64,000 bases of DNA from Candidatus Woesearchaeota archaeon (lineage in GTDB: Archaea > Nanobdellota > Nanobdellia > Woesearchaeales > ARS49). The position numbers and the translations under genes are program-made. The stretch covers positions 62,001-126,000 of the forward strand of contig JAHWHZ010000002.1 in the NCBI GenBank assembly GCA_019322895.1. The letters run 5' to 3'. The notes beneath the pieces were generated by a model that was not told the DNA's origin, did not search any database, and saw only the letters and a list, made by a program, of their open reading frames with translations. Within the stretch, counting starts at the first letter, position 1. The number at the start of each line of letters is the position of its first letter. Of the stretch, positions 1 to 9,051 are shown piece after piece.

Positions 1-1
1 T

Positions 2-286
2 TTTGAAAGGGATGGGTATTCAGAAAGATCCCTGCGAGTCCTGCCATTTTCCATGACGGACCTGGAATCATTTAAAAATGGAGTGCCTACTGGTGAAATA
101 AGCCTTGATGAAGAAGATATTGACATATATTTCACCTGCGGGACAAACCCTTTAAAAACAAGCTATAAAAGGCCGTCAGGAAGACACAGAATACCTAATC
201 TTGGAAAGAACGGCCGTAAAAAAGAGCTGGAAGCGCTTAAACAGAACATTCTTGCACGGCATAACTCTCGTCCTGCAGAAGAGTAA
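2..286 (+). CDS. hypothetical protein, C-terminal part (5' end outside window)
   Basis: I do not recognise this protein. The frame is open from the first bases of the window to the stop at 284-286. An ATG at 53 could serve as a start and would give 77 residues, but it has no visible ribosome binding site and the residues before it read like ordinary protein, so the gene most likely begins upstream of the window. The visible part is hydrophilic, with an acidic stretch (LDEEDIDIYF) followed by a basic one (KRPSGRHR, GKNGRKK). No membrane segment or known motif is seen. Confidence 0.55.
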   Translation, partial: FERDGYSERSLRVLPFSMTDLESFKNGVPTGEISLDEEDIDIYFTCGTNPLKTSYKRPSGRHRIPNLGKNGRKKELEALKQNILARHNSRPAEE

Positions 287-294
287 AATCGTAA

Positions 295-306
295 GCTATA
301 TATAGG
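295..306 (+). promoter_or_regulatory. TATA box of the MoxR/VWA operon
   Basis: An archaeal TATA-like element (CTATATATAGG) lies centred about 30 bases before the GTG at 330. No clear ribosome binding site precedes that GTG, so a leaderless or near-leaderless transcript starting there is likely. Confidence 0.55.
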
Positions 307-329
307 CGACCTTCTACTCCCATTCTAAA

Positions 330-2135
330 GTGATACAGATAGGCAGTATGCTTGGATTATTTGCACTTTTAAGTCTAGTTCCTCTTATCTTGCTCTATCT
401 GATAAGGCCAAGGCCGCAGACAATTGAGATACCATCCCTGATGTTCTTCATCAAATCATCTGGAAGAAACAAGCTTTCATCTTTTTTCAAGAAATTCATA
501 AGAGACTGGCTTTTCTTGATACAACTACTCCTTATTTTATTGCTTGCAGCAAGTGTTGCACAGCCTTTTACCAATTATCAGCATGACATAACTGCAAAAA
601 ACACAGTCATAGTGCTGGATGCAAGCGCCTCTATGCAGGCAAAAGAAGGAAGCTACACAAGATTCCAGAAAGCAAAGACAAAGGCAAAATCATTATTAGG
701 GGCGCAAAACACGATAATACTTGCAAAAGAAGTGCCTTCTATTGTTGTAAAAGACGTGCCATATACCGAAGCGACAAAATATCTTAACAAGCTACAGCCG
801 ACAGAGACAACATCACGCATAGGAGATGCAATAATACTTGCAGGAGAAGCATTGAAAGAAAAAGAAGGCGGAGTCATAGTGCTGAGTGATTTTGTAAACA
901 CAGGAGGGCAGGACCCTTACATTGCAAAATCAGTGCTTGAATCAAAAGGCCTTGTTGTAAATTTCGTGAATGTTGCTGAGAAAAAAGCATCTAATGTGGG
1001 AATAATCGATCTTGAGGCAGACAGGGAAGAGACAACAGTCTATGTGAAAAATTATGATGATACCCAAAGAACCGCAACACTCAAGGTAGGCAATGTGCAG
1101 GAAGAAATGACTCTTGCGCCCAAGAGCGCAGAAACATTCACATTCAAGACACCGCCAGGCATAACCCAGATAAGATTAATTGTAGATGATGATTTTGATG
1201 TTGACAACATTGCTTACTTAAGCACACCAGAGACAGAAAAAGCAAAAGTAGCTCTTGTAACAAACAATGCATCCATCTTTCTAAGAAATGCCTTGACAGC
1301 ATCAGGAGACATGACAGTCACTGTAGTAGGGCCTCCTGTGGTGCCAACAGAAGGATACGATGTCTTTATAATCCATAATATTGACATGCGCGAACTTCTG
1401 CCAGGAACATTTGAGGCACTGCACCATGCAGTTGAAAAACAAGGCGCAGGCCTTGTGGTGCATGCACAAGGTGACTCAGACAAGATAGACTACAAGAATC
1501 TTCTGCCACTTGACATAACAGGCAAAGGAAAAGGAGGATTTGTCTCAGTAGAGCAATTGAACAAGTTCACAAAAAATGCAGATTTTGGCACGATGATAGA
1601 GCACTTCAAAACATCTGGCCAGGACAAGGCATTCACTACAATGACATCCATACTGAATGACACAATTATCGCTGTAGGAAAAGAGGGAAGCGGCAAGCTG
1701 GTATATTATGGCCTGCTTGAAAGCACATCTGACTTCAAATATTCTCCAAGCTATCCTATCTTCTGGACAGAACTGGCAAGATATCTCACAGGACAGCTTG
1801 ACCTCAAGAGCCTGAACTACCTCACAAAAGACACCTTGATACTTGACGGAGAACAGAAAGTAAAAACACCTGTAAAAACAGTCAAGCAGGCGACAATCAT
1901 GCTGGAGCAGGCAGGCATATATGAACTGGATGACAGGAATATTGCTGTAAATCTATTAAGCGACACAGAATCCAACCTGAATGCAGAAGAGATAGTGGGC
2001 GCAAAATCAACTGAGTTTGAATTAAAGCCAGTCAAAGAAACAAGAAAGCTGGAATTTGAACCCATACTTATCGCAATTGCAGGAATACTGCTCTTATTGG
2101 AAATATTATATATCAAAATGCGGGGAGACGTATGA
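330..2135 (+). CDS. membrane VWA protein with BatA-like N-terminus
   Basis: A 601-residue membrane protein. The first 85 residues resemble the N-terminal region of BatA-type proteins: a membrane segment at about 5-25, a basic linker containing RPRPQ, and a second segment at about 63-83. A von Willebrand A domain follows, with the MIDAS motif DASAS at about residues 96-100. After it come a beta-rich region, a part with class I amidotransferase-like strands (YDVFIIHNID), and a final membrane segment near 577-597. The start is GTG at 330; an ATG at 348 is the alternative. The stop overlaps the ATG of the next gene by four bases, so the two are translationally coupled. VWA proteins of this type act with MoxR ATPases, and a MoxR gene lies downstream. 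The substrate is unknown. The MIDAS motif is seen; the chaperone-like role is inferred from family and context. Confidence 0.8.
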   Translation: MIQIGSMLGLFALLSLVPLILLYLIRPRPQTIEIPSLMFFIKSSGRNKLSSFFKKFIRDWLFLIQLLLILLLAASVAQPFTNYQHDITAKNTVIVLDASASMQAKEGSYTRFQKAKTKAKSLLGAQNTIILAKEVPSIVVKDVPYTEATKYLNKLQPTETTSRIGDAIILAGEALKEKEGGVIVLSDFVNTGGQDPYIAKSVLESKGLVVNFVNVAEKKASNVGIIDLEADREETTVYVKNYDDTQRTATLKVGNVQEEMTLAPKSAETFTFKTPPGITQIRLIVDDDFDVDNIAYLSTPETEKAKVALVTNNASIFLRNALTASGDMTVTVVGPPVVPTEGYDVFIIHNIDMRELLPGTFEALHHAVEKQGAGLVVHAQGDSDKIDYKNLLPLDITGKGKGGFVSVEQLNKFTKNADFGTMIEHFKTSGQDKAFTTMTSILNDTIIAVGKEGSGKLVYYGLLESTSDFKYSPSYPIFWTELARYLTGQLDLKSLNYLTKDTLILDGEQKVKTPVKTVKQATIMLEQAGIYELDDRNIAVNLLSDTESNLNAEEIVGAKSTEFELKPVKETRKLEFEPILIAIAGILLLLEILYIKMRGDV

Positions 2136-4516
2136 CAATAGTAGGAACAGCACTGGAATTTGCATACAGATATCTTGAACAGCCTTTTGCACTACTGTTA
2201 TTGATACCTGCAATCCTTGTGCTTTATTTTGTTCTCAAAAGAAAATTTGTCACAATCAAAGAAGACCCTGATGTTGTAAAGCAGAAGAAGCGGCTGCAAA
2301 AATTATTATTTGTCACACGAATCATAATCGTCTTATTGTTGCTGGCTGCGCTGGCCTCTCCCTATTATCAGACAAGCAAGGTCATACAAGGAGATGCATA
2401 TGTCAAGCTGCTTGTTGACAACTCAACATCAATGGAATTATTTGAAAGCTTCTCAAAAGAACTTGCTGAAAAGCTTGAGAAAAAACTCACTGTAGAAACA
2501 AAATTCATCGGCGAAGGAGAGCATTCTGCAATAGGAGACGCTATCCTGAATAATCTTGAGCCGCATGACAGCATCTTATTGATCTCAGACGGCAATGCAA
2601 ATGAAGGAGCCAGTCTCGGCGATGTGGCATTGTTTGCGTCAAAACTGAACTCATCAATAAACGCAGTTGACTTGAATCCAATACACGATGATGCAGGTGT
2701 TGTGGTGATAGGGCCGTCCAAGAGCCAGGAAGGTGTGGAAAACAAGTTCTCAGTTGTCATCAACAGGGTGGGCAAGGTAACAGAAACTCCTGTAAAAGTG
2801 ACTTTTGATGACGAAGTCGTGATTGATGAGACAACAAAAAAGACAATACTCCAGTTCACGAAACTTCTCACACCTGGATATCACAAGATAACTGCGCAGA
2901 TTAGCTCTGATGATTATTTCAAGGAAAATAACATCTTTTTCAAGACAGTCAAAGTAGTGCAGAAACCAAAGATATTCTATTACACAGAAGCATCATCTCC
3001 TATGAAAAAACTGCTGGACCAGCTGTATATCGTGGACAGCGGAGACAGCCTTCCTGCACTCAATGACTATTATGCAGTCGCAGTCAACAACATGAATGCA
3101 GACAAGCTGAAAGCAACAACAGACGTATTGAATGACTTTGTGGCAGACGGCAACGGCATGGTTGTCATAGGCGGAGAAAATGCTTTTGACAGGGGCAACT
3201 ACAAGAACTCCTTGTTTGAGACAATACTTCCTGTATTTGTATCTGCGCCAGGCAAGAAAGAAGGAGAGACAAGCATAGTGATAGTGGTTGACATCAGCGG
3301 CAGCACAAGTGCTCAGTTCGGGGATGACACCACAGTGGATGTTGAGAAAGCACTTGCACTCGGAGCATACAGAGACCTGTCCATGAACACAAGGCTTGCG
3401 GTTGTTGCATTCAACACAAAAGCATATCTCGTATCAGAGCCTTCATATGTCTATGAAAAACAGAATCTCGAAGACAAGATATCAAGATTATCGCACGGCG
3501 GAGGAACACTAGTGAGCGGAGGACTGCTAAAGGCAATCTCTATCCTGGAAGAGATGGCAGGAGGAAAGAACATAATCCTGATCAGCGACGGAAAGACCCA
3601 AGCAGAATCAGCTGCAACAGAAGCAGCAAAACTTGCCCAGACAATGGGAATAAAGATATACTCAGTAGGAGTAGGACCTACAACAAATGAGGTATTGATG
3701 CAGCAGATTGCAGACATAGCAAACGGCATTTATTTCAGGGCAACAGAAAGCTCAAGACTGAAAATATTATTCGGCGATTTGGATGAAGAAGAACAGAAAT
3801 CAAACAAGATGAACCTGCAGGTGCTTGACTCAAACCATTTCATAACAGCAGGCCTTGACCCAAAAGCATTCATCTACGGCTTCAACAATGCAATGCCAAA
3901 AACAACAGCAAGACTGCTTGCAACAACATCAACAGGAGACCCAATCCTTACAGTATGGAGGCTCGGGCTTGGAAGAATCGCTGCACTTACGACAGATGAC
4001 GGCTCAGAATGGGCAGGAGATTTGTTGGGAAAAGAAAACTCAAACATAATCACAAGAACATTCAACTGGGCGATAGGAGATCCTGACAGGAAAAGCGCAG
4101 AATTTGTTGAAATTGCAGACACAAGAATCAATGAGCCGACAGAAGTCATCGTAAAGTCAAAGACAGTGCCAAAATCAGAGCAGAACGTGTTCTACAAGAT
4201 AGATGAGGATCTTTATGCAAGCACAGTCACGCCGACAGAACTTGGATTCCAGAGAATCCTGACTGCAACATTCGCAGCAAACTATCCTTCAGAATATGAG
4301 ATGATGGGCTTTAATCCAGAACTGAAAAGCATAACAGAAAGCACTGGCGGAAAGATATTTGACAAGAATGAAGTTGATGACATAATCGACTTCACAAAGA
4401 CAAAAGCAAAGCGCTCTGTTGTCACAAAACAGACCATAAGACAGCCGTTCATAATCGCGGCAATTATACTCTTGCTAATAGAAATATTTATAAGGAGAAT
4501 TACTCGTAAAGAATGA
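2132..4516 (+). CDS. membrane protein with two VWA regions
   Basis: A 794-residue protein in the same overall layout as the upstream gene: membrane segments near residues 16-36 and 59-80, a long extracytoplasmic region, and a C-terminal segment near 772-789 followed by a basic tail. Two VWA-like regions are visible. The first has DNSTS near residue 93. The second has a textbook MIDAS, DISGS, near residue 386, followed by a GGTLVSGGL stretch and ILISDGKT, typical of the later VWA strands. Between them, GMVVIGGENAFDRG resembles an amidotransferase-like fold found in large bacterial VWA proteins. The ATG overlaps the previous stop (ATGA). It is probably the major VWA partner of the MoxR ATPase encoded downstream. 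Confidence 0.8.
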   Translation: MTIVGTALEFAYRYLEQPFALLLLIPAILVLYFVLKRKFVTIKEDPDVVKQKKRLQKLLFVTRIIIVLLLLAALASPYYQTSKVIQGDAYVKLLVDNSTSMELFESFSKELAEKLEKKLTVETKFIGEGEHSAIGDAILNNLEPHDSILLISDGNANEGASLGDVALFASKLNSSINAVDLNPIHDDAGVVVIGPSKSQEGVENKFSVVINRVGKVTETPVKVTFDDEVVIDETTKKTILQFTKLLTPGYHKITAQISSDDYFKENNIFFKTVKVVQKPKIFYYTEASSPMKKLLDQLYIVDSGDSLPALNDYYAVAVNNMNADKLKATTDVLNDFVADGNGMVVIGGENAFDRGNYKNSLFETILPVFVSAPGKKEGETSIVIVVDISGSTSAQFGDDTTVDVEKALALGAYRDLSMNTRLAVVAFNTKAYLVSEPSYVYEKQNLEDKISRLSHGGGTLVSGGLLKAISILEEMAGGKNIILISDGKTQAESAATEAAKLAQTMGIKIYSVGVGPTTNEVLMQQIADIANGIYFRATESSRLKILFGDLDEEEQKSNKMNLQVLDSNHFITAGLDPKAFIYGFNNAMPKTTARLLATTSTGDPILTVWRLGLGRIAALTTDDGSEWAGDLLGKENSNIITRTFNWAIGDPDRKSAEFVEIADTRINEPTEVIVKSKTVPKSEQNVFYKIDEDLYASTVTPTELGFQRILTATFAANYPSEYEMMGFNPELKSITESTGGKIFDKNEVDDIIDFTKTKAKRSVVTKQTIRQPFIIAAIILLLIEIFIRRITRKE

Positions 4517-4526
4517 TGAGGAAAAA

Positions 4527-5072
4527 ATGAGCTACATAACACGAAACGCCAATCTAATCCTGCTGTTATTGATAATATTCAGTGCAGCAGCCCTTGTAGG
4601 GGCAACAGTATATTTTCAGCTGAACTTCAACCGCATCAACGGGGCATATGCGCTCAAGATGGAGCAGTTGAACACAATATCAGAAGAGCTTGAGAACAAG
4701 CAGTTTGCATTAAGCCAGCTGAGTGACGAGCTGAACCTCAAATCACAGAGAGAAGAGCAGCTCTCAGGCCAGTACACAGAAGTAAAATCAGAAAAAGAGA
4801 CGCTTGAAGGCAAGAACAAGAAACTCACAACAGAGAAAGAAGGGCTTCAGACAGAGCTTGAAAAGACAGAGCAGACACTGTTCAAGACCCAGAACGACCT
4901 TGCAGCAAAAAAAGCGCTTGTGACTGAATTAGAAAATGAAAAAGCAAAACTGCTGATTGAAGTTGACGTGCTGCAAGATGATACAGACCAATTGCATGAT
5001 ACAATTGATGAATTGCAGGACAAGATAAGTTGTTTGATAAATTCTGCAGATGATGATGAAGGAGGCTGTTGA
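4527..5072 (+). CDS. membrane-anchored coiled-coil protein
   Basis: A 181-residue protein with one N-terminal membrane segment (about residues 9-31) followed by a long, charged heptad-rich coiled coil (about 35-165) full of E, K, Q and L. The end has a Cys and acidic cluster (DDDEGGC). No family is recognised. It sits 10 bases after the two VWA genes and its stop overlaps the next start by one base (TGATG), so it belongs to the same operon. A scaffold or spacer role on the membrane is possible but is inferred only from its shape. Confidence 0.75.
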   Translation: MSYITRNANLILLLLIIFSAAALVGATVYFQLNFNRINGAYALKMEQLNTISEELENKQFALSQLSDELNLKSQREEQLSGQYTEVKSEKETLEGKNKKLTTEKEGLQTELEKTEQTLFKTQNDLAAKKALVTELENEKAKLLIEVDVLQDDTDQLHDTIDELQDKISCLINSADDDEGGC

Positions 5073-5860
5073 TGTCTAAACCAATCATAAAAGCACTGAC
5101 AGAATTGAAAAGAGCCTTGATAGAGATACATGCACTAACATGGTTCCTTGACACATTGGTGGTGTTCCTTGTCTCAAACTTAATATTGTTCCTGATAACA
5201 ATCCCTTGGTTCTATTCATTCATCCCCGCGGCCATATACGGGATTGTGCATGCATACCACGGCAGGAAAAACCTGACTTACTCATTTGTTGAAGAAAAAG
5301 TCCCTGACCTGAAAGAACAATTGATAACCGCTGCAGACAACACTGACAAGGAATATGAGATTGTTGAGAAACTTAACAAGGATGTGCTGGAAAAAATGAA
5401 GCACACGATGACATCCTATTTTTTCAGTTTTGGAAAACTTACAAGAGAGTTGTTTTTGCTATTTGTAGTCGCATTCCTTATCATTGGGGCATCTGCTTAC
5501 AATGTGCGGTTTCTTGACACGCACGAAGCAATACAAGAAATAAAGAATTACAAGGCATTCAAAGACTATGAGATTGACGAGGCCCTTCTTGAATTTGAAG
5601 AAGGCAACCCAGAAGATGATGACATCTATGGGGAAAAGTCAATTGCAGAGCTGGGTGATGAACAATTGCAGCTTGAGCTGAATCCAGTGAAAAGCGACGC
5701 AGACATAAGCAAGATAGAAGAGCCTGAGCACAGGAAATTCAGGAGCACAATACCTACTGAGATAGCTGCATCAACAGATGCAAGCTATGAAGAAAGCATA
5801 CCAAAAGGCTATCAAAAAATCGTAAAAAGTTATTTTCGCGAAATAACAAAAGAAAACTAA
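5072..5860 (+). CDS. membrane protein of the MoxR/VWA operon, unknown family
   Basis: A 262-residue protein. The ATG at 5072 is preferred over a TTG three bases upstream because a strong GGAGG ribosome binding site lies at 5061-5065. A hydrophobic stretch near residues 26-60 can form two membrane segments, and another is near 128-147. The last 110 residues are soluble and acidic (LEFEEGNPEDDD and similar), ending in a basic patch. I do not recognise the family. Its position between the VWA genes and moxR suggests a membrane component of the same complex. In bacterial MoxR operons unrelated membrane proteins occupy similar places. Confidence 0.75.
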   Translation: MSKPIIKALTELKRALIEIHALTWFLDTLVVFLVSNLILFLITIPWFYSFIPAAIYGIVHAYHGRKNLTYSFVEEKVPDLKEQLITAADNTDKEYEIVEKLNKDVLEKMKHTMTSYFFSFGKLTRELFLLFVVAFLIIGASAYNVRFLDTHEAIQEIKNYKAFKDYEIDEALLEFEEGNPEDDDIYGEKSIAELGDEQLQLELNPVKSDADISKIEEPEHRKFRSTIPTEIAASTDASYEESIPKGYQKIVKSYFREITKEN

Positions 5861-5874
5861 CTTTCTTTTGTGGT

Positions 5875-5905
5875 CTTAAAAAAAGGAAAAAAACCTTTTT
5901 TTAAG
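5875..5905. terminator. perfect hairpin between operon halves
   Basis: A perfect 12-base inverted repeat, CTTAAAAAAAGG and CCTTTTTTTAAG, flanks a 7-base A loop. It lies 15 bases after the stop of the preceding gene and 36 bases before the MoxR start. The seven T residues on the plus strand could act as an archaeal T-tract terminator. It may also attenuate transcription between the two halves of the operon. Confidence 0.5.
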
Positions 5906-5940
5906 AATTACTAAGTCAAACTAATGGAGGTTGAGTTATA

Positions 5941-6876
5941 ATGAAAATCGAGGAAACAAAACGCGCATTCCAGCGAATAATGCATGAAATAGGAAAAGTT
6001 ATTGTAGGGCAGGACGAGGTACTGAAGCAGATGACTGTGTCTTTGCTCACGAATTCGCACTCAATACTAGAAGGCTATCCAGGACTGGCAAAGACACTTG
6101 CAGTAAAGACAATGTCAGACCTCATGGACCTGAAATTCTCAAGGATCCAGAGCACGCCTGACCTGATGCCCTCAGACATAACAGGAACATACATAATTGA
6201 AGAGACTTCTTCAGGAAAAAGAAACTTCAAGTTCCAGCCAGGACCAATCTTTGCAAACATTGTTCTGGCAGACGAAATAAACAGGGCTACGCCAAAAACA
6301 CAGTCTGCCTTGCTTGAAGCGATGCAGGAGAGGCAGGTGACACTTGGAACATCAACGTATAAATTAGAAGAACCTTTCTTTGTGCTGGCAACACAAAACC
6401 CAATAGAGCAGGAAGGAACATATCCATTGCCAGAAGCACAGAGCGACAGGTTCCTGCTGAAAATAAAGACACCGTATCCTGCGTTCAATGAAGAAGTTGA
6501 GATAGTCAACAGGTATGCAGAAGAAGTGAAGAAGATTAATCTAAAACCGATATTGAAAAAAGACAATCTCGTGTATCTGCAGAATGTAACAAGACAGGTG
6601 CCGATAGCAAATGATCTGAAAAAATATGCAGTTCAGATTGTCACAAACACCAGAAAGAAGAAAGACCTGATTGAATACGGAGCATCACCAAGAGCATCTA
6701 TTGGATTAGTTTTGGCTGCAAAAGCAAGAGCATTGATGGAAGGCAGGAAATATGTATCAAAGACAGACATCAACACAATGGCTTATCCTATATTAAGGCA
6801 CAGGATCATCCTGAATTTTGAGGCAGAAAGGCAGAACATGGATGAGGATGCAGTGATCAAGACAATACTAAAATGA
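5941..6876 (+). CDS. MoxR family AAA+ ATPase
   Basis: A 311-residue MoxR-type AAA+ ATPase, the normal length for the family. Walker A is EGYPGLAKT near residues 43-51, Walker B is LADEIN near 107-112, and the sensor region reads ATQNPIEQEGTYPLPEAQ near 152-169 followed by SDRF, which is diagnostic of MoxR. The C-terminal lid contains GASPRASIGL. A GGAGG ribosome binding site lies about 13 bases before the ATG. The stop overlaps the next start (ATGA). MoxR ATPases act as chaperones that remodel or load cofactors into partner proteins through VWA adaptors, and two such proteins plus a DUF58 protein are encoded alongside. The client in this archaeon is not known. Confidence 0.93.
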   Translation: MKIEETKRAFQRIMHEIGKVIVGQDEVLKQMTVSLLTNSHSILEGYPGLAKTLAVKTMSDLMDLKFSRIQSTPDLMPSDITGTYIIEETSSGKRNFKFQPGPIFANIVLADEINRATPKTQSALLEAMQERQVTLGTSTYKLEEPFFVLATQNPIEQEGTYPLPEAQSDRFLLKIKTPYPAFNEEVEIVNRYAEEVKKINLKPILKKDNLVYLQNVTRQVPIANDLKKYAVQIVTNTRKKKDLIEYGASPRASIGLVLAAKARALMEGRKYVSKTDINTMAYPILRHRIILNFEAERQNMDEDAVIKTILK

Positions 6877-7724
6877 TTGACACAAAGTTTCTGCACCAGC
6901 TGGACAAACTGAGCCTGATAATAAATAAAAGAATCACGTCCAACTATGCAGGAGACCACCAGACAAATGCGACTGGCAGAGGTCTGATATTCAAGGACCA
7001 CAGCATGTACACTCCAGGAGATGACTTCAGGGCAATTGACTGGAAAGTGTTTGCAAGGACAGACAAATTATTTGTCAAGAGCTTTGAAGAAGAACGAAAC
7101 CTTGTTGTCCATATCGTGGTTGATTTCTCTGGCAGCATGGGCTTTGGACTCGGCAGGACAAAAAAATCAGATTATGCATCAATGATAGGCCTTGGATTTG
7201 CATACATGGCTCTGCGAAACAATGAGAAATTTGTCCTTTCTACATTTGCTGACAAGCTGGAGATGTTCAAGCCAAAAAAAGGAAGAAAACAGATAATCGC
7301 AATACTTGATTACCTGAACAAAAGAAAGCCAAAAGGAATAAGCAATTTTGCAGTGAGCTTGGGAAAATACAAGAAGTTAATAAATACGCGGTCTTTTATC
7401 GTAATAGTGTCAGATTTTCTTTATGATGTCGCACAGATAAAACAGGTTCTCTACAGATACAAACAGCACGATATCGCTCTTGTGCAAGTGCTTGACAAGC
7501 TGGAAACAGACCTTGATCTAGACGGGGATTTCAAATTAGTGGATTCAGAGACAAAAGACCACATGAGAACTTTCATCACGCCATATACACGGCAGAAATA
7601 CGGAGAGCAGTTAAAAGACCACAAAGCCAAGATAAAAAGCGCCTGCGATGAAGTCGGCGCAAAGTTCTTTAGTTTCGGCACAAACAAGCCGGTATTTGAT
7701 GCTTTTTATGAGATGTTGAGGTGA
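6873..7724 (+). CDS. DUF58 protein with VWA-like domain
   Basis: A 283-residue DUF58 family protein, the usual partner of MoxR ATPases. The signature segment YTPGDDFRAIDWKVFART lies near residues 45-63. A VWA-like fold follows, with VDFSGSM (MIDAS-like DxSxS) near 87-93 and FIVIVSDFL near 173. No membrane segment is seen, so it is probably cytoplasmic and docks at the membrane with the other operon products. The four-base overlap with moxR indicates coupled translation. Confidence 0.9.
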   Translation: MIDTKFLHQLDKLSLIINKRITSNYAGDHQTNATGRGLIFKDHSMYTPGDDFRAIDWKVFARTDKLFVKSFEEERNLVVHIVVDFSGSMGFGLGRTKKSDYASMIGLGFAYMALRNNEKFVLSTFADKLEMFKPKKGRKQIIAILDYLNKRKPKGISNFAVSLGKYKKLINTRSFIVIVSDFLYDVAQIKQVLYRYKQHDIALVQVLDKLETDLDLDGDFKLVDSETKDHMRTFITPYTRQKYGEQLKDHKAKIKSACDEVGAKFFSFGTNKPVFDAFYEMLR

Positions 7725-7728
7725 AAAA

Positions 7729-8346
7729 ATGAAAAAAATAATTTTAATATTATCTATCCTTGCGCTTATTGTGCTGGTTGGATGCAAACCAAAGATAACT
7801 AATTTTGAGGAATGCGCTGCAGCAGGAAATCCTGTGATGGAATCTTATCCAAGACAGTGCAGGGCAGATGGGCAGACTTTTGTTGAAGTCATTGCAGAGC
7901 CAGTCGGCCCCCAACAGCCTATTGGCGGCGAGAGAGATGAACACGGCTGCCTGGGGCCAGCAGGATACACCTGGAATGCAAATATAGGGGCATGCATAAG
8001 AGAATGGGAGTTTAATCCAAACCAAAGAGAAGCAGCAAGAATCGCAGTTGATTCTGTTGGCAAGGAAAAAGGCCTCACTGTAGTTGATGTTTTGGTTGCA
8101 AGATGCCCTGGATGCTACACAGTAAAACTGTCTGACATAAATTTCCAAAGCAAGACAGTTACTTTGTCAAACTGGGAAGTTGTGAAAGGCAAATCAGAAG
8201 TGCAAGTATTCTTTCCAGAAGAATGCGAGGCAAAAGGCGGAAGAGCAGTCAACACAGTGGGCGGTTTTGACTGCGAGCCTGGAGAAGTGAACATCGGAGA
8301 AGTGCACGGCTTTATCTCCCCGCATATCTGCTGCGTCTATAGATAA
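7729..8346 (+). CDS. Cys-rich lipoprotein, unknown function
   Basis: A 205-residue protein with a lipoprotein signal: a hydrophobic N-terminus ending in LVGC, so Cys19 would be lipidated and the rest exposed outside the cell. The mature part has about ten cysteines and short motifs such as GCLGPAGYTWNANIGACIREW and PHICCVYR. It starts five bases after the DUF58 stop and is probably the last gene of the MoxR/VWA operon. It could be a client or a surface component. No enzyme family is recognised. Confidence 0.75.
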   Translation: MKKIILILSILALIVLVGCKPKITNFEECAAAGNPVMESYPRQCRADGQTFVEVIAEPVGPQQPIGGERDEHGCLGPAGYTWNANIGACIREWEFNPNQREAARIAVDSVGKEKGLTVVDVLVARCPGCYTVKLSDINFQSKTVTLSNWEVVKGKSEVQVFFPEECEAKGGRAVNTVGGFDCEPGEVNIGEVHGFISPHICCVYR

Positions 8347-8359
8347 ATTTTTTTATTTT

Positions 8360-8923
8360 TTATATTAACACAGGATGCTCGTAATTGACAAAACAAAGAG
8401 ATACCAGTGCAGTCCCGAAGTTTTTCTCTGGAACAAAACTCTTGGAGTGTGTTTCTATTTCCCTTAAATCAAATTCCTCAGAATATCCGTTCTCATACAA
8501 TTCCGCAAGGCTTGCCTTTAATTCCTCTATTGCCTCCTGCTCTGTCTTATTGCCATTGTATTCGCACACAAGTCCGCCGTATTTTTCTCCAGTTGTCTTG
8601 CTATAGAGCCAGCCAAATATTATTGCTGCAGTCGCTCTTTCTCCTTTTTTCGCGTTTGCACAGGCCATTATTGATTCCAGGACAGCTCCGTGAGTCAAAT
8701 CCTCTGGATTAAAGTCTATCTTGTTTGCAATTGCAGGAAGTATAGAAGAATAGCAAATAATATTGCATCTCTCTATCCTTGCATCTTTTAATGCAAGATG
8801 ATAAGAGCCTGCGTGGATTGTTATGTTGCTTTGGCCAGTCCCAGAGGTAATAAAGAAGTCTTTAGGTATCCGATTCCCGGTTATGAGTTTTTGTTCACTC
8901 TTGAGTACAAGCCCATCAGTCAT
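8360..8923 (-). CDS. pdaD: pyruvoyl-dependent arginine decarboxylase
   Basis: A 187-residue protein matching the pyruvoyl-dependent arginine decarboxylase family, which converts arginine to agmatine for polyamine synthesis. Near the N-terminus PKDFFITSGTGQS corresponds to the conserved opening strand, and LALKDARIERCNIICYSSILP contains the self-cleavage site. Cleavage between Ser59 and Ser60 would make a beta chain and a pyruvoyl-capped alpha chain. The later part has HGAVLESIMA and a GWLYSKTTGEKYGGLVCEY segment, as expected. The start is ATG at 8923, with AGGTG just upstream; a GTG six bases earlier lies inside that site. A TATA box at 8985-8996 suggests its own promoter. It ends convergently with the lipoprotein gene. 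Confidence 0.85.
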   Translation of the reverse strand: MTDGLVLKSEQKLITGNRIPKDFFITSGTGQSNITIHAGSYHLALKDARIERCNIICYSSILPAIANKIDFNPEDLTHGAVLESIMACANAKKGERATAAIIFGWLYSKTTGEKYGGLVCEYNGNKTEQEAIEELKASLAELYENGYSEEFDLREIETHSKSFVPEKNFGTALVSLCFVNYEHPVLI

Positions 8924-8984
8924 CTGCACCTGCCAGTCCGCAAGGGACCTTCTTTTCCTTGATGCGAGCAGAAACTTCAGATGA

Positions 8985-8996
8985 GTATTTAAAGGT
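8985..8996 (-). promoter_or_regulatory. TATA box of the arginine decarboxylase gene
   Basis: On the minus strand the element reads CCTTTAAATACT. It would place the transcription start near 8965, giving a leader of about 40 bases that includes the AGGTG ribosome binding site before 8923. Confidence 0.5.
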
Positions 8997-9020
8997 TGTG
9001 GTTTTTAAAAGGAAGAAACA

Positions 9021-9030
9021 TTTAAATATA
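9021..9030 (+). promoter_or_regulatory. TATA box of the transglutaminase-like gene
   Basis: TTTAAATATA is centred 27 bases before the ATG at 9052. This supports 9052 as the start rather than the in-frame ATG at 8959, which lies upstream of the promoter. Confidence 0.55.
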
Positions 9031-9051
9031 CAAAGAAAGAACAAGGAGTGT

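Noticed and set aside
8959..9051. Upstream N-terminal extension of the transglutaminase-like protein
   Set aside because: The extension would cover the TATA box at 9021-9030 and puts charged residues before a clear N-terminal membrane anchor. The ATG at 9052 has a ribosome binding site.
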